Assembly: GCA_030597645.1 (NCBI GenBank)
Contig: JAUVRN010000008.1
Coordinates: 1-17,103, forward strand
Direction of reading: 5' to 3'
Length of the DNA stretch: 17,103 nt
Origin: Candidatus Zixiibacteriota bacterium
Lineage (GTDB): Bacteria > Zixibacteria > MSB-5A5 > JAUVRN01
The notes under the pieces are model-generated. The model made no database searches. It was not told where the DNA came from and saw only the letters and a program-made list of their open reading frames with translations. The translations under genes were made by a program, and so were the position numbers. The stretch's first letter is position 1. Each line of letters starts with the position of its first letter. Of this stretch, positions 5,601 through 13,241 are shown one piece after another.

Positions 5601-8021
5601 TTGGTTTTCAAACTCTGGCCGCCGTGCCCCGTGGGGCGAAGGCGGCTTCTTCGTTTTGCACCGGCGCTTGCACTCACGCCAGCACCGGCACTTCGGCCGG
5701 CACTTCGGCTGGCACTACGGCCCGCACTGCGGTCGGCACTGCGGCCAGCACCGGCGCTTCGGCCGGCACTGCGGCTGGCACTACGGCCCGCATTGCGGCC
5801 GGCACTGCGGCTGGCACTGGCACTGGCGATGGTCGCCACGGCCTCACAGGTGTTTGCAGCGCGTCCGCTCGAGGGCGTCATCCAGGATGCCCGGACGCTT
5901 CTTCCCGTTGCCCATGCCATAGTCGAATTGCGCGAAACCGGCGAGACGGTTCAGGCTGACGCCGCAGGCCGGTTCCGTTTCGGATCCCTTCCCAACGGGA
6001 CCTATCATCTCTGCGTTCAGCGGATTGGATACAGGACGCGCTGTGATATCGGTGTCAGAATCGACGCCGAAGAGCTTCCCGAACCGCTGATTCAACTTGT
6101 CTCAGAACCGTTGCAGTCCGAGGCGTTGAACGTCACGGTGCCGCCACGGTCCGCCACCGAGAAAACCGGTCACACTATTATCACCGCAGAAGAAATCGAA
6201 CGCAGCGGTGCGATCAGTGTCGCCGACGTTCTGGACCGTACGCCCGAAGTGGAAGTGGTACGCAGCGGTACGCAATCGGCGCACGTGTCCATCCGGGGCA
6301 GCCGACCCGAAGCGGTGCGGGTGGTGGTGGACGACGTCCCGCTCAATGCCGACGGCGGCGCCGTGGACCTGAACTCCATACCGGCCCATTCGATCGACCG
6401 CATCGAGATCGTGCGCGGGCCGTCGGTAACCGCCGCCGGTACCGACGCGCTGGCTGGCGCTGTCCTGATTACCACCAAGGCGGTGGGCCCGCAGTTCCAG
6501 GCAGGTGGCGGCGCTGCCGCGGGATCGTTCGGCAGCCGCATGGGTCGCGTCTACGCGGATGGGATTGGTATTGGAACCCAGCGCTTCGCAGCGGCCTGGG
6601 AGGACCGGCGTACAGACGGTGATTTTCGCTATTACGACAATCAGTTCAAACGGGACACCATTCGTCACAACAACGCGGCCTATCACGAATCGGCCAACGT
6701 GCGCGGCCGCGGTTCCCTGCCCGTGGGATTCGCCTGGAGCGGCGGTCTCAACAGCTATCGCGTGCGTGCCGGTGTACCGGGTCAGGAGTTTGCGTTGACG
6801 CCGGAGGCCCGGCGCGAGCAGGAACGGTGGGTCGCATCGGCCCGCCTTGATCGCCGCTCGGAGGCCGTCGCGTTCGGGCTGACGTACGCGTACACCGACG
6901 ACTGGAATCACTTCGTCAACACGGGTCTTCGTCCGTACGACTGGGAGACCCGCGCCCAACGTCACCTGGCGGGCGCCACCCTCGGTGCGCAAAGCGGGAT
7001 TCTCACCGGCCTGGGCATTGCCGGTGAATACGAACGGGAACGGTTTTCCGGCGTGGATCACCTGAATCCGGCCTACAGCTTCGGTCATGCGGATCGGGTC
7101 AACTACGCCGCCCTGGTACATCTTGATCGATCCGTGCCGCTGCGAACCGGAAGCCTGCAATCACTCCGCCTCAACCTGGCGTACCGCCTCGATCAGACGG
7201 AAACCGCGGCGGAGTATCCCATCACGCCCATTTCGCCGGTCATCGAGCCGCCCGAGCGCGTCTTCCGATTCGGTAGTCCGCATGCCGCAGCCCGGCTGGA
7301 CGGAGATGTGGCCGGTGTCGGCTGGAATCTGCAAGGCAGTTATGGTCGCGCGTTCCGTAGGCCGCCGCTGCTGCAACAGTTCTGGGACGAAGCCTACCGC
7401 GTGCGCGGCAACCCCGGCCTGCGGCCGGAGCGTTCGGAGCAGCTTGAACTCGGCTACGGCCTGCGCTGGTCGCGGTCGGTGCACGTCGAATTCGAACAAC
7501 GCTTTTACTGGAGGTCGTACCGGGACCTGATCGTCTGGCGCATCGGCGCAGGTCAGGTGGCGACGCCGTACAACCTCGGTCGAGCCCGCATCGACGGTCG
7601 TGAAGAGAGTCTGCGCCTGGGCGTCATCCAGGGAGCGCTCACGGTGCGGTTCGCACACCTGTTCCAGAACCACCGCAACGAATCGGGGGAGCCGAACACC
7701 GACGGCGAGCCGATTCCTTTTCGCTACCGTCACAAGCTCACTGCCGGAGCCGGCGGCAGGTGGCACTGGGGCTGGATCGACCTGGCGTATCGCTGGTTCG
7801 ATCGGCGCTACATGCGTGAAGCCGGCAGGGCCAGCAAATCGCTCGATCCGTACGGCGTCGTGGATGTCACGCTGGGCCTTCGCGGCAAGCTGTTCGGCCT
7901 GGTGACGGAGCTGACCACGCGCCTGGAGAATCTGACGGATACACGCTATGAACTCATCGAGCGCCAGCCCATGCCGGGTCGCGCGCTCATGATCACCCTG
8001 AATTTGAATACCATCCCATAG
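5601..8021 (+). CDS. btuB: TonB-dependent outer-membrane receptor, probably for cobalamin (BtuB-like)
   Basis: The TTG at 5601 follows GGGAGAGG by 6 nt and is the best start; the 806-residue product is longer than E. coli BtuB (614) because of an expanded leader and an extra domain. Residues 32-73 are ten R-x-A-L repeats. LALALAMVATASQVFA (71-86) looks like the hydrophobic and cleavage part of a signal peptide. Residues about 88-165 (LEGVIQDARTLLPVAHAIV to RIGYRTRC) resemble a carboxypeptidase-regulatory domain. The plug follows (HTIITAEEIERSG, VADVLDRTPEVEVV, IRGSRPEAVRVVVDDVPL, DRIEIVRGPS), then a 22-strand-type barrel ending ENLTDTRYELIERQPMPGR. It would import corrinoids using TonB energy. 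The B12 riboswitch just upstream is the basis for the substrate call. The final residues NTIP are not the usual aromatic end. Confidence 0.9.
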   Translation: MVFKLWPPCPVGRRRLLRFAPALALTPAPALRPALRLALRPALRSALRPAPALRPALRLALRPALRPALRLALALAMVATASQVFAARPLEGVIQDARTLLPVAHAIVELRETGETVQADAAGRFRFGSLPNGTYHLCVQRIGYRTRCDIGVRIDAEELPEPLIQLVSEPLQSEALNVTVPPRSATEKTGHTIITAEEIERSGAISVADVLDRTPEVEVVRSGTQSAHVSIRGSRPEAVRVVVDDVPLNADGGAVDLNSIPAHSIDRIEIVRGPSVTAAGTDALAGAVLITTKAVGPQFQAGGGAAAGSFGSRMGRVYADGIGIGTQRFAAAWEDRRTDGDFRYYDNQFKRDTIRHNNAAYHESANVRGRGSLPVGFAWSGGLNSYRVRAGVPGQEFALTPEARREQERWVASARLDRRSEAVAFGLTYAYTDDWNHFVNTGLRPYDWETRAQRHLAGATLGAQSGILTGLGIAGEYERERFSGVDHLNPAYSFGHADRVNYAALVHLDRSVPLRTGSLQSLRLNLAYRLDQTETAAEYPITPISPVIEPPERVFRFGSPHAAARLDGDVAGVGWNLQGSYGRAFRRPPLLQQFWDEAYRVRGNPGLRPERSEQLELGYGLRWSRSVHVEFEQRFYWRSYRDLIVWRIGAGQVATPYNLGRARIDGREESLRLGVIQGALTVRFAHLFQNHRNESGEPNTDGEPIPFRYRHKLTAGAGGRWHWGWIDLAYRWFDRRYMREAGRASKSLDPYGVVDVTLGLRGKLFGLVTELTTRLENLTDTRYELIERQPMPGRALMITLNLNTIP
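5694..5819 (+). repeat. 12-bp minisatellite in the receptor signal-peptide region
   Basis: Ten units of model CGG-CNG-GCA-CTN encode Arg-(Pro/Leu/Ser)-Ala-Leu, with a 6-bp insertion (Pro-Ala) in the fifth unit. The unit is a multiple of three, so copy number can change without breaking the frame. All three forward frames and the opposite strand are open across it, producing long shadow reading frames. Confidence 0.93.
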
Positions 8022-8037
8022 ACAGGAGTACGGTACC

Positions 8038-9255
8038 GTGAACTGGTCTCGCTATGTCGCCCCGTGTGTACTGCTGGGAATGCTGGTACCCAGTGCCTCC
8101 GCACTGGATCGAACACTCTATGTAATCAATGGTCTCGCGGAGACGCTCAGCCGGGTTGATCTGGGCACGAACGTGGTCACGAACAACACTCAAACGCTGG
8201 GACTCGTACCCAACCAGATCTTCATCGACAACACCCATCGGCGGGACACGGTCGGCTACGTGATCCATTCCGGCAGCCATGACCTCTGGCTGGTCCATCT
8301 GGAGACCGGAGCGGTTATCGATGCCATCTCTCTGGGCCCTGACCGCAATCCGTACAGCCTCGCGTTCATGAACGACTCGATGGTAGCCGTGACCAACCTG
8401 CTGGCCAACTCGGTTTCGGAAGTGGACACGAAGAACGGTACAGTGACAAACGAATACCCGGTGGGCACGTCACCCGAAGGCGTCGTCTATCACCACGGAC
8501 TCCTGTTTGTCTGCATCACCGCCTTCGACTTCGGCACGTTCCTCTATGGCCAGGGTGAGGTGGCCATCGTCGATCCGGACCTGGACTCGGTGATCGCCCG
8601 TATTCCCGTCGGCACCAATCCGCAAGCCGCGCTCATTGACTACGAGAACGAGCTACTCGTTCTCTGCACCGGCGACTTCGCCACTCAAACCGGCATGATC
8701 TACGTCATTGATCCAGATTCGCAGAGTATCAAAGACAGCATCCCCACGGGTGGCTGGCCGGGACACATGGCCCTGGCACCCGACGGCCACGTGTACATCG
8801 CAGGTGGAGGCTGGGTGGGCAGCGGTGACATGTACCTTTACGATTCGCACGATCACCAGATGGTCCGAGATGCCGCCAGCCCGATCGCAGTTGGCACCGG
8901 CTCCGTGGCGGCGGCCACGGACATCTTCGCCAACGGCTATTCATGCAACCTCTCCGTCGACCACGTCAATCGCCTCCAGGGCACCTCGGTTGTCACCATG
9001 TTCAACCTGGGAGACGGACCCGGATTCGCCGCGGTGTTCGAACCCTTCCCGCCCGGTGATGTGAATGACTCTCGCGACGTCACGACCGCTGACATCATCT
9101 TCCTGATCAATTGGCTCTTCCGCGGCGGGCCGGCCCCCACGATCCAGGTGCTGGGTGATGTAAGCCGCAATTGCGTGGTGACCGCGAGCGACGTAATAAC
9201 CATGGTGAACTACATCCTCAAAAGCGGACCCGACTTACAGTATGGTTGTTACTGA
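8038..9255 (+). CDS. Secreted seven-bladed beta-propeller with C-terminal type I dockerin; BtuG-like candidate
   Basis: The GTG at 8038 follows AGGAG by 9 nt; the gene starts 16 nt after the receptor stop. Residues 1 to about 22 are a signal peptide (VLLGMLVPSASA) without a lipobox. Seven YVTN/YncE-type blades follow, starting near RTLYVINGLAETLSRVDL, YVIHSGSHDLWLV, MVAVTNLLANSVSEVD, LLFVCITAF, ELLVLCTGD, HVYIAGGGW and TSVVTMFNLGDGP. From Asp341 a dockerin has two calcium loops, GDVNDSRDVTTADIIFLIN and GDVSRNCVVTASDV. Bacteroides BtuG is a surface seven-bladed propeller that binds B12 tightly and sits on BtuB. Position behind a B12 riboswitch and a receptor gene suggests the same job here. 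Instead of a lipid anchor it has a dockerin, implying attachment to a cohesin partner. Corrinoid binding is inference; fold and dockerin are seen directly. Confidence 0.85.
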   Translation: MNWSRYVAPCVLLGMLVPSASALDRTLYVINGLAETLSRVDLGTNVVTNNTQTLGLVPNQIFIDNTHRRDTVGYVIHSGSHDLWLVHLETGAVIDAISLGPDRNPYSLAFMNDSMVAVTNLLANSVSEVDTKNGTVTNEYPVGTSPEGVVYHHGLLFVCITAFDFGTFLYGQGEVAIVDPDLDSVIARIPVGTNPQAALIDYENELLVLCTGDFATQTGMIYVIDPDSQSIKDSIPTGGWPGHMALAPDGHVYIAGGGWVGSGDMYLYDSHDHQMVRDAASPIAVGTGSVAAATDIFANGYSCNLSVDHVNRLQGTSVVTMFNLGDGPGFAAVFEPFPPGDVNDSRDVTTADIIFLINWLFRGGPAPTIQVLGDVSRNCVVTASDVITMVNYILKSGPDLQYGCY

Positions 9256-10200
9256 ATGAGCCGGCCCCTGCCTGGAACTCGTATTAGAGCTCCTCACGCC
9301 GACCTGCGCGATGTCCTCATTTCGGAAGGGCCGCCGCTGGTGCTCGACGGGGCCATGGGCACAGAGCTGCTCCGACGCGGCGTACCGACGCCTCTGCCGC
9401 TCTGGTCGGCGCCGGCCCTGGCCGAACACGCAGATATTGTGGAGTCCATCCACCGGGACTATGTCAGCGCCGGCTGTCACCTGGTATCAACCAATACCTT
9501 TCGCACTTCGTGGTACCTCATGGCACGGCACAACCCGGACGCATGGGAGACCTGGAACCGCCGGGCGGTGCAGCTGGCCCGCAACGCGGCCGGCGACAGG
9601 GCGTGGGTGCTCGGCTCGATCACGACCCTGGAAGATTGCTACCGGCCCGACCTGGTTCCTGAGGTGCTGGAACTTCAGCACTATCACCGTCGCCAGATCG
9701 ACCTGCTGGTCGAGCTCGGTGTAGACGGTCTGCTCCTGGAGACCTTCAATACCGTGCGCGAGCTGGATGCGGCCTTCGACGCGGCCGCCGGCTACGATCT
9801 GCCCGTTCTGGCCTCCGTGGTCCTTCGGGATGCCACGCATCTGTATGACGGGACCCCGCTGGCCGGCCTGATCCAGTGGGCGCGGCGGGCCCGCCCCGAT
9901 GTCCTGTGTGTCAATTGTGCCAGCCCGGAGACGCTCGACGGTGCCGTGCGCTGGCTTCGCGAACACCTGGACGTGCCGGTGGGGGCCTACGCCAACGTCG
10001 GCAGGTCGGGTGGAGAAATGGGCTTCGTGTTCACGCGCGCCTATTCACCAGGGGACTATGCCAGATGGTGTGTGCGCTGGACGCGGCTTGGAGTGCGTGT
10101 TATCGGTGGTTGCTGTGGCACCACTCCCGACCACATGCGTGCCGCCGCCTCTGCCGTGCGGCACGCCCGCCGCGGAAACGAGGTCAGGACTCAATCTTGA
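9256..10200 (+). CDS. Stand-alone homocysteine S-methyltransferase (MetH N-domain / MmuM-like)
   Basis: The ATG at 9256 directly follows the propeller stop, so translation is probably coupled; there is no separate ribosome site. The 314-residue TIM-barrel product has LVLDGAMGTELLRRG near the N-terminus, then STNTF and DGLLLETFNTVREL. VNCASPE provides zinc ligand Cys221, and GGCCGTTPDH provides Cys286 and Cys287. These three cysteines activate homocysteine thiolate in MetH, BHMT and MmuM. The gene lacks the folate, cobalamin and reactivation modules of MetH. It may use S-methylmethionine, SAM or betaine as donor, or work with a separate corrinoid protein. Being under a B12 riboswitch fits either a B12-free fallback or part of a split MetH. 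Its 3' end overlaps that of the convergent osmC-type gene by 17 bp. Confidence 0.9.
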   Translation: MSRPLPGTRIRAPHADLRDVLISEGPPLVLDGAMGTELLRRGVPTPLPLWSAPALAEHADIVESIHRDYVSAGCHLVSTNTFRTSWYLMARHNPDAWETWNRRAVQLARNAAGDRAWVLGSITTLEDCYRPDLVPEVLELQHYHRRQIDLLVELGVDGLLLETFNTVRELDAAFDAAAGYDLPVLASVVLRDATHLYDGTPLAGLIQWARRARPDVLCVNCASPETLDGAVRWLREHLDVPVGAYANVGRSGGEMGFVFTRAYSPGDYARWCVRWTRLGVRVIGGCCGTTPDHMRAAASAVRHARRGNEVRTQS

Positions 10201-10600
10201 TGATGTGCTCGACTACGATGTCGTCCTTGAGCGACGCGGACACCGAGCAATAGCGCTCTTCGGCAATATCTACAGCCTTTTGAAGTTTCTCGGGGTCGAG
10301 GTTCGATCCATGAAACAACCACTCCAGTCGAAAACGCGTGAAGGCCTTGGGCGGTTCATCGTCGTGTTCGAAGTCGATCCGCACCGTCAGCTCAAATGGT
10401 CCCTGCCGCATCTTTTCGAGGATCCCGATGGCGGTCACGGCAATGCAGGCGCCCAGCGAAAAGGGGAGCAGTTCGGACGGCTTGAGCCCGGCCCACTCAC
10501 CGCCCACGTCGGGTGAGACGTCGATGGTCAGGGTCTGGTTACGTTCGTCGATACCGACCAACTGGCGCGGCCCCGATCGTCTCAACACCACCCGCGACAT
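10184..10600 (-). CDS. OsmC/Ohr-family protein, probable thiol peroxidase
   Basis: The ATG at 10600 has a strong GAGGAGG ribosome site 5 nt upstream and yields 138 residues; the longer frame from 10648 is unlikely. Both conserved cysteines are present: Cys52 in SLGACIAV and Cys118 in ERYCSVSASL, matching the reactive pair that reduces organic hydroperoxides in OsmC/Ohr proteins. GLKPSELLPFSLGAC marks the dimer-forming central helix. The variant resembles the YhfA-like branch, whose substrate is less certain. The protein is cytoplasmic. It is convergent with the homocysteine methyltransferase (17-bp overlap of coding ends) and is separated from the upstream two-component operon by 159 bp carrying a 33-bp palindrome that may be its operator or leader hairpin. 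Confidence 0.9.
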   Translation of the reverse strand: MSRVVLRRSGPRQLVGIDERNQTLTIDVSPDVGGEWAGLKPSELLPFSLGACIAVTAIGILEKMRQGPFELTVRIDFEHDDEPPKAFTRFRLEWLFHGSNLDPEKLQKAVDIAEERYCSVSASLKDDIVVEHIIKIES

Positions 10601-10634
10601 GATTACCTCCTCATGACTGCGGGTGCCCCCTTTG

Positions 10635-10667
10635 GCCTCAATCCTCAACGTGTTGCAGGATTGAGGC
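10635..10667. promoter_or_regulatory. 33-bp palindrome upstream of the OsmC-family gene
   Basis: Arms GCCTCAATCCT (10635-10645) and AGGATTGAGGC (10657-10667) are perfect complements. The 11-nt centre contains a further CAAC/GTTG pairing. It lies 35 bp upstream of the start codon in the leader or promoter of the OsmC-family gene. No U-run follows, so an operator or RNA hairpin is likelier than a terminator. Confidence 0.65.
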
Positions 10668-10717
10668 TCATGATCTGGCCCCCGAAAAAAGATGTGTACC
10701 TTCTCAAACCAGCTGCT

Positions 10718-10740
10718 GAAAAATATACGTGACGCGCACG
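10718..10740 (-). terminator. Possible weak intrinsic terminator after the FmdB gene
   Basis: Reading the minus strand, CGTG-CGCGT-CACG (10740-10728) is followed by TATATTTTT. The stem is only 4 bp, so this is a weak candidate. It lies about 20 bp past the stop of the last gene of the kinase operon. Confidence 0.3.
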
Positions 10741-10759
10741 GCGCCTAGGGTCTGAACCC

Positions 10760-10948
10760 TCAGCCACCGCCCGGACCGCAGCCTCCCGCGGGTGCGGTAT
10801 GCCCCCCCGAACCGGGTGCGGCAAATGCCGACATGCGTTTGCGGGTCCTGCCGCCGCACGTCGGACACTTCACTTCCTCGTCGGGCCGGAGCACCAGATC
10901 CTCGAACTCCTTGTCGCACTCGCTGCAGACGAAATCAAATATGGGCAT
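10760..10948 (-). CDS. FmdB-family zinc-ribbon protein
   Basis: The 62-residue product begins MPIFDFVCSECDKEFEDLVL and has two CxxC pairs, Cys8/Cys11 and Cys28/Cys31 (KCPTCGGRT), which form the FmdB/CxxC zinc ribbon. The tail is Gly-rich and ends GGCGPGGG, as is common in this family. The stop of the response regulator overlaps its ATG by one base (TGATG), so it is translated by coupling as the third gene of the kinase operon. FmdB-type proteins are often small regulators or of unknown role; the link with this two-component system is only positional. Confidence 0.88.
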   Translation of the reverse strand: MPIFDFVCSECDKEFEDLVLRPDEEVKCPTCGGRTRKRMSAFAAPGSGGHTAPAGGCGPGGG

Positions 10949-11664
10949 CAGGCGTCTTCTCCTTCTCCGACCTGAGGTGTGCCGGTAAACTTGTAGCCGG
11001 CCCCCCGATACGCGTGGAAATGAACCGGCTGGCGAGGCTCGGGCTCGAAGTATTTGCGCAGACGGAGGATGAAGTTGTCCACCGTGCGCGTCGTGGGAAA
11101 CGCTCCGTAGCCCCAGACGGCGTCGAGAATCTGGTCACGCGTGACCACTTCTCCTTCGTGTTCGGCCAGCAGTTTGAGCAGCATGAGCTCCTTGGGCGTC
11201 AGTTCCACCGGACCCCGGGGGCCATGGCCCTCGTACGTCCGGAAATTGACGCGGCACCCGCCGAACTCGAGCCGTTCACGGGCGAGCCGTCCGCTCTCAT
11301 ACCACTCCAACCTGCGAAACATGCCGCGTACGCGCAGGAGCAGCTCGCGCAGGTTGAACGGCTTGGTGAGATAGTCGTCACCGCCCGCCTCCAGCCCCGC
11401 AATGCGGTCGTTGTCGGCATCCCGCGCGGTCAGAAAGAGGATCGGCACACGACTCCCTTCCGCGCGGATGCGGGCGCACACCATCAGGCCGTCGATGCCG
11501 GGCAGCATGACATCCAGCACGATCAGGTCGAAGTCGCGGTACATCTCCAGCGCGGTGGGACCGTCGGGGGCGATCTGTGCCTCGTAGCCTTCCAGGTCGA
11601 GATTGATGCGAATGCCGTCCGCGATGTGCGCTTCGTCTTCGACGACCAGGATTCGACGTTTCAT
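10948..11664 (-). CDS. OmpR/PhoB-family response regulator
   Basis: The 238-residue product has a receiver domain (ILVVEDE with acidic Asp10 and Glu11, phosphoacceptor Asp51 in LIVLDVMLPG, FLTARD threonine and LTKPF lysine). A winged-helix effector domain follows from about residue 140 (VELTPKELMLLKLL, VVTRDQILDAVWGYGAF, RTVDNFILRLRKYF, YRGAGYKF). The start codon overlaps the kinase stop by 4 bp (ATGA), so the two are coupled and form a cognate pair. Target genes cannot be read from the sequence. A short acidic tail (VGEGEDA) follows the winged helix. Length is normal for the family. Confidence 0.95.
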   Translation of the reverse strand: MKRRILVVEDEAHIADGIRINLDLEGYEAQIAPDGPTALEMYRDFDLIVLDVMLPGIDGLMVCARIRAEGSRVPILFLTARDADNDRIAGLEAGGDDYLTKPFNLRELLLRVRGMFRRLEWYESGRLARERLEFGGCRVNFRTYEGHGPRGPVELTPKELMLLKLLAEHEGEVVTRDQILDAVWGYGAFPTTRTVDNFILRLRKYFEPEPRQPVHFHAYRGAGYKFTGTPQVGEGEDA

Positions 11665-13034
11665 GATACGGTTCTCAGCGTCACCGTAGCGGTGACGCCC
11701 TGTCCGGGGCCGTCGCTGTGGAGCTGTACCGTACCGCCATGGGCGGCCACGATCTCACGGACGAGATACAGGCCGAGGCCGGTACCCTTGATGGTGCGTG
11801 TCATCTCGTCCCCAACCCGGTAGAACGCATCGAACACCCGTTCCACTTCGTCGGCGGGGATACCGACCCCATAGTCCTGCACCGTGATGCGGACGTGCTC
11901 GCCCTCGCGAGCTACACGCAGCAGCGCTTCGCGGCGGGAGTCGGAGTACTTGACGGCGTTCTCGATCAGACTCTCGAGCACCCTGCGCATGGCGTCATAA
12001 TCGGCAATCACGGCGACCCCCTCCTCGATCTCGGTGGTCAGCGTGAATTTCTGGCGGTCGAGGAAGCCCCGGAACCCCTGGACATACTCCTGCACATCCC
12101 GACTCAGATCGGTGCGCTTGAGTTTGAGATGGAACCCCTTCTCTTCGAGGCGTCCCGCCATGAGGGTATTGTCGATCAGGTGGACCAGGCGGTCGATGTC
12201 CTCGAGCATGCGATCGAGATAGGCCCGCCGGTCGTCCGCACCGACCTCCGGTCGCCCGATCGTCTCGGCGTAGAGTTTGACCGAGGCCAGGGGTGCTTTG
12301 AGTTCGTGCGTCACCGAGGCGATGAAGTTGCGTTGTCTGCGCCTGAGGTCCGCGCTCTGCCTGACGCTGCGATAAATGAGGTACACCCCGAGGATGATCA
12401 GGACGACGAAGAACGAGCCTTCCGACGCAAACATGATCAGAGCGCCACGGCGTTCCTCGGCAATCGCCTCCAGCCTTTCTGCGTGGGGGCGAACGGGGGA
12501 CAACTCATCGGTCCACGGCACGATGGCCGGATCCGGCGGTACACCGGTAAACTCGTAGTCGGGTGCTTTGCGCTCGAGGAAGTCGACCGGATGGATCGGA
12601 TCGAGAAGCACCCAGACCGAGTCGTTCGGTCCGCTGATCAGCCAGGTCCAGACGTTGGCCTTCACGTTTCCGAACGGAGTCTGAACGCTGCGGACCGGCG
12701 GCGGCCCGCTGGACACGCGCAGGATCGCACGATCGTCTCTGAATGACCTGGGCAGCGCGCCGGTCCATGCTGGATCGTGCAGAGCCGAGTCTACGGTCCG
12801 CCAGAGCCGGCCGTAATGCAGGTTGAGCTCCATGAAGGCATGTTGACCGTGCAGCTCCAGCCGATCCGTCTCGATCCGGGCAATGCGGTCGGTGTCCCGC
12901 ACCTGGATGATGAGCCACCAGGTCACCTGCGCGGTGCAGACTACGGCGACGGCAAGAAAGAGCCAGAATGCCCGCCGCGCCGCACGTCGCTCCACCGCGG
13001 CCACCCCGGAGGGGAGCGTTCGGTCAACCATCAC
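11661..13034 (-). CDS. Membrane sensor histidine kinase
   Basis: The 457-residue product has a first membrane segment at about 22-44 and a second at about 205-223. Between them is a periplasmic sensor of about 160 residues with no family I can name. After the second segment come roughly 20 basic residues and then the dimerisation domain with His243 (FIASVTHELKAPLASVKL); there is no room for a HAMP domain. The ATPase domain has the N box (ESLIENAVKYS), G1 (DYGVGIPA), F box region (VFDAFYRV) and G2 (GTGLGLYL). It phosphorylates the overlapping OmpR-type regulator. ATG codons at 13034 and 13031 are equivalent; AGGGGA lies about 13 nt upstream. It diverges from the rhodanese-ThiF gene across a 207-bp gap. 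Confidence 0.94.
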   Translation of the reverse strand: MMVDRTLPSGVAAVERRAARRAFWLFLAVAVVCTAQVTWWLIIQVRDTDRIARIETDRLELHGQHAFMELNLHYGRLWRTVDSALHDPAWTGALPRSFRDDRAILRVSSGPPPVRSVQTPFGNVKANVWTWLISGPNDSVWVLLDPIHPVDFLERKAPDYEFTGVPPDPAIVPWTDELSPVRPHAERLEAIAEERRGALIMFASEGSFFVVLIILGVYLIYRSVRQSADLRRRQRNFIASVTHELKAPLASVKLYAETIGRPEVGADDRRAYLDRMLEDIDRLVHLIDNTLMAGRLEEKGFHLKLKRTDLSRDVQEYVQGFRGFLDRQKFTLTTEIEEGVAVIADYDAMRRVLESLIENAVKYSDSRREALLRVAREGEHVRITVQDYGVGIPADEVERVFDAFYRVGDEMTRTIKGTGLGLYLVREIVAAHGGTVQLHSDGPGQGVTATVTLRTVS

Positions 13035-13167
13035 GCCGGGTGTCCCCTGATGTGTGCACAGGCAGCGGCGGTACAGCCGCCAGGCCCCACCGGTCGGTAG
13101 TGTGTATTCTGAGCATGACCAGCAATATGGAAGCGGCCGGCCGGATCGTCAAGGTATGCAGGAGAGA

Positions 13168-13196
13168 TTGGCACCGGACGACGCGGCCGCTATATT
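13168..13196 (+). promoter_or_regulatory. Predicted sigma70-type promoter of the rhodanese-ThiF gene
   Basis: TTGGCA (13168-13173) and TATATT (13191-13196) are separated by exactly 17 bp, with 5 of 6 consensus bases in each box. Transcription would start near 13203, giving a 40-70 nt leader depending on the start codon. Confidence 0.65.
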
Positions 13197-13241
13197 CCGG
13201 CACCCATTGGGCGCACCCCGTCCGGAGCAGGCCGGAAGCGG

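Noticed and set aside
5557..5959. His/Gly- and Thr/Ala-rich reading frames across the receptor leader
   Set aside because: They come from the 12-bp minisatellite read in other frames; the frame joining the receptor is the only one with a domain after it.
6102..7160. 352-residue reading frame antisense to the TonB receptor
   Set aside because: It lies opposite a clearly real gene, lacks motifs, and arises from GC-rich codon bias in the true frame.
10792..11823. 343-residue reading frame opposite the response regulator and kinase
   Set aside because: It is antisense to two well-supported overlapping genes; no domain is recognisable in it.
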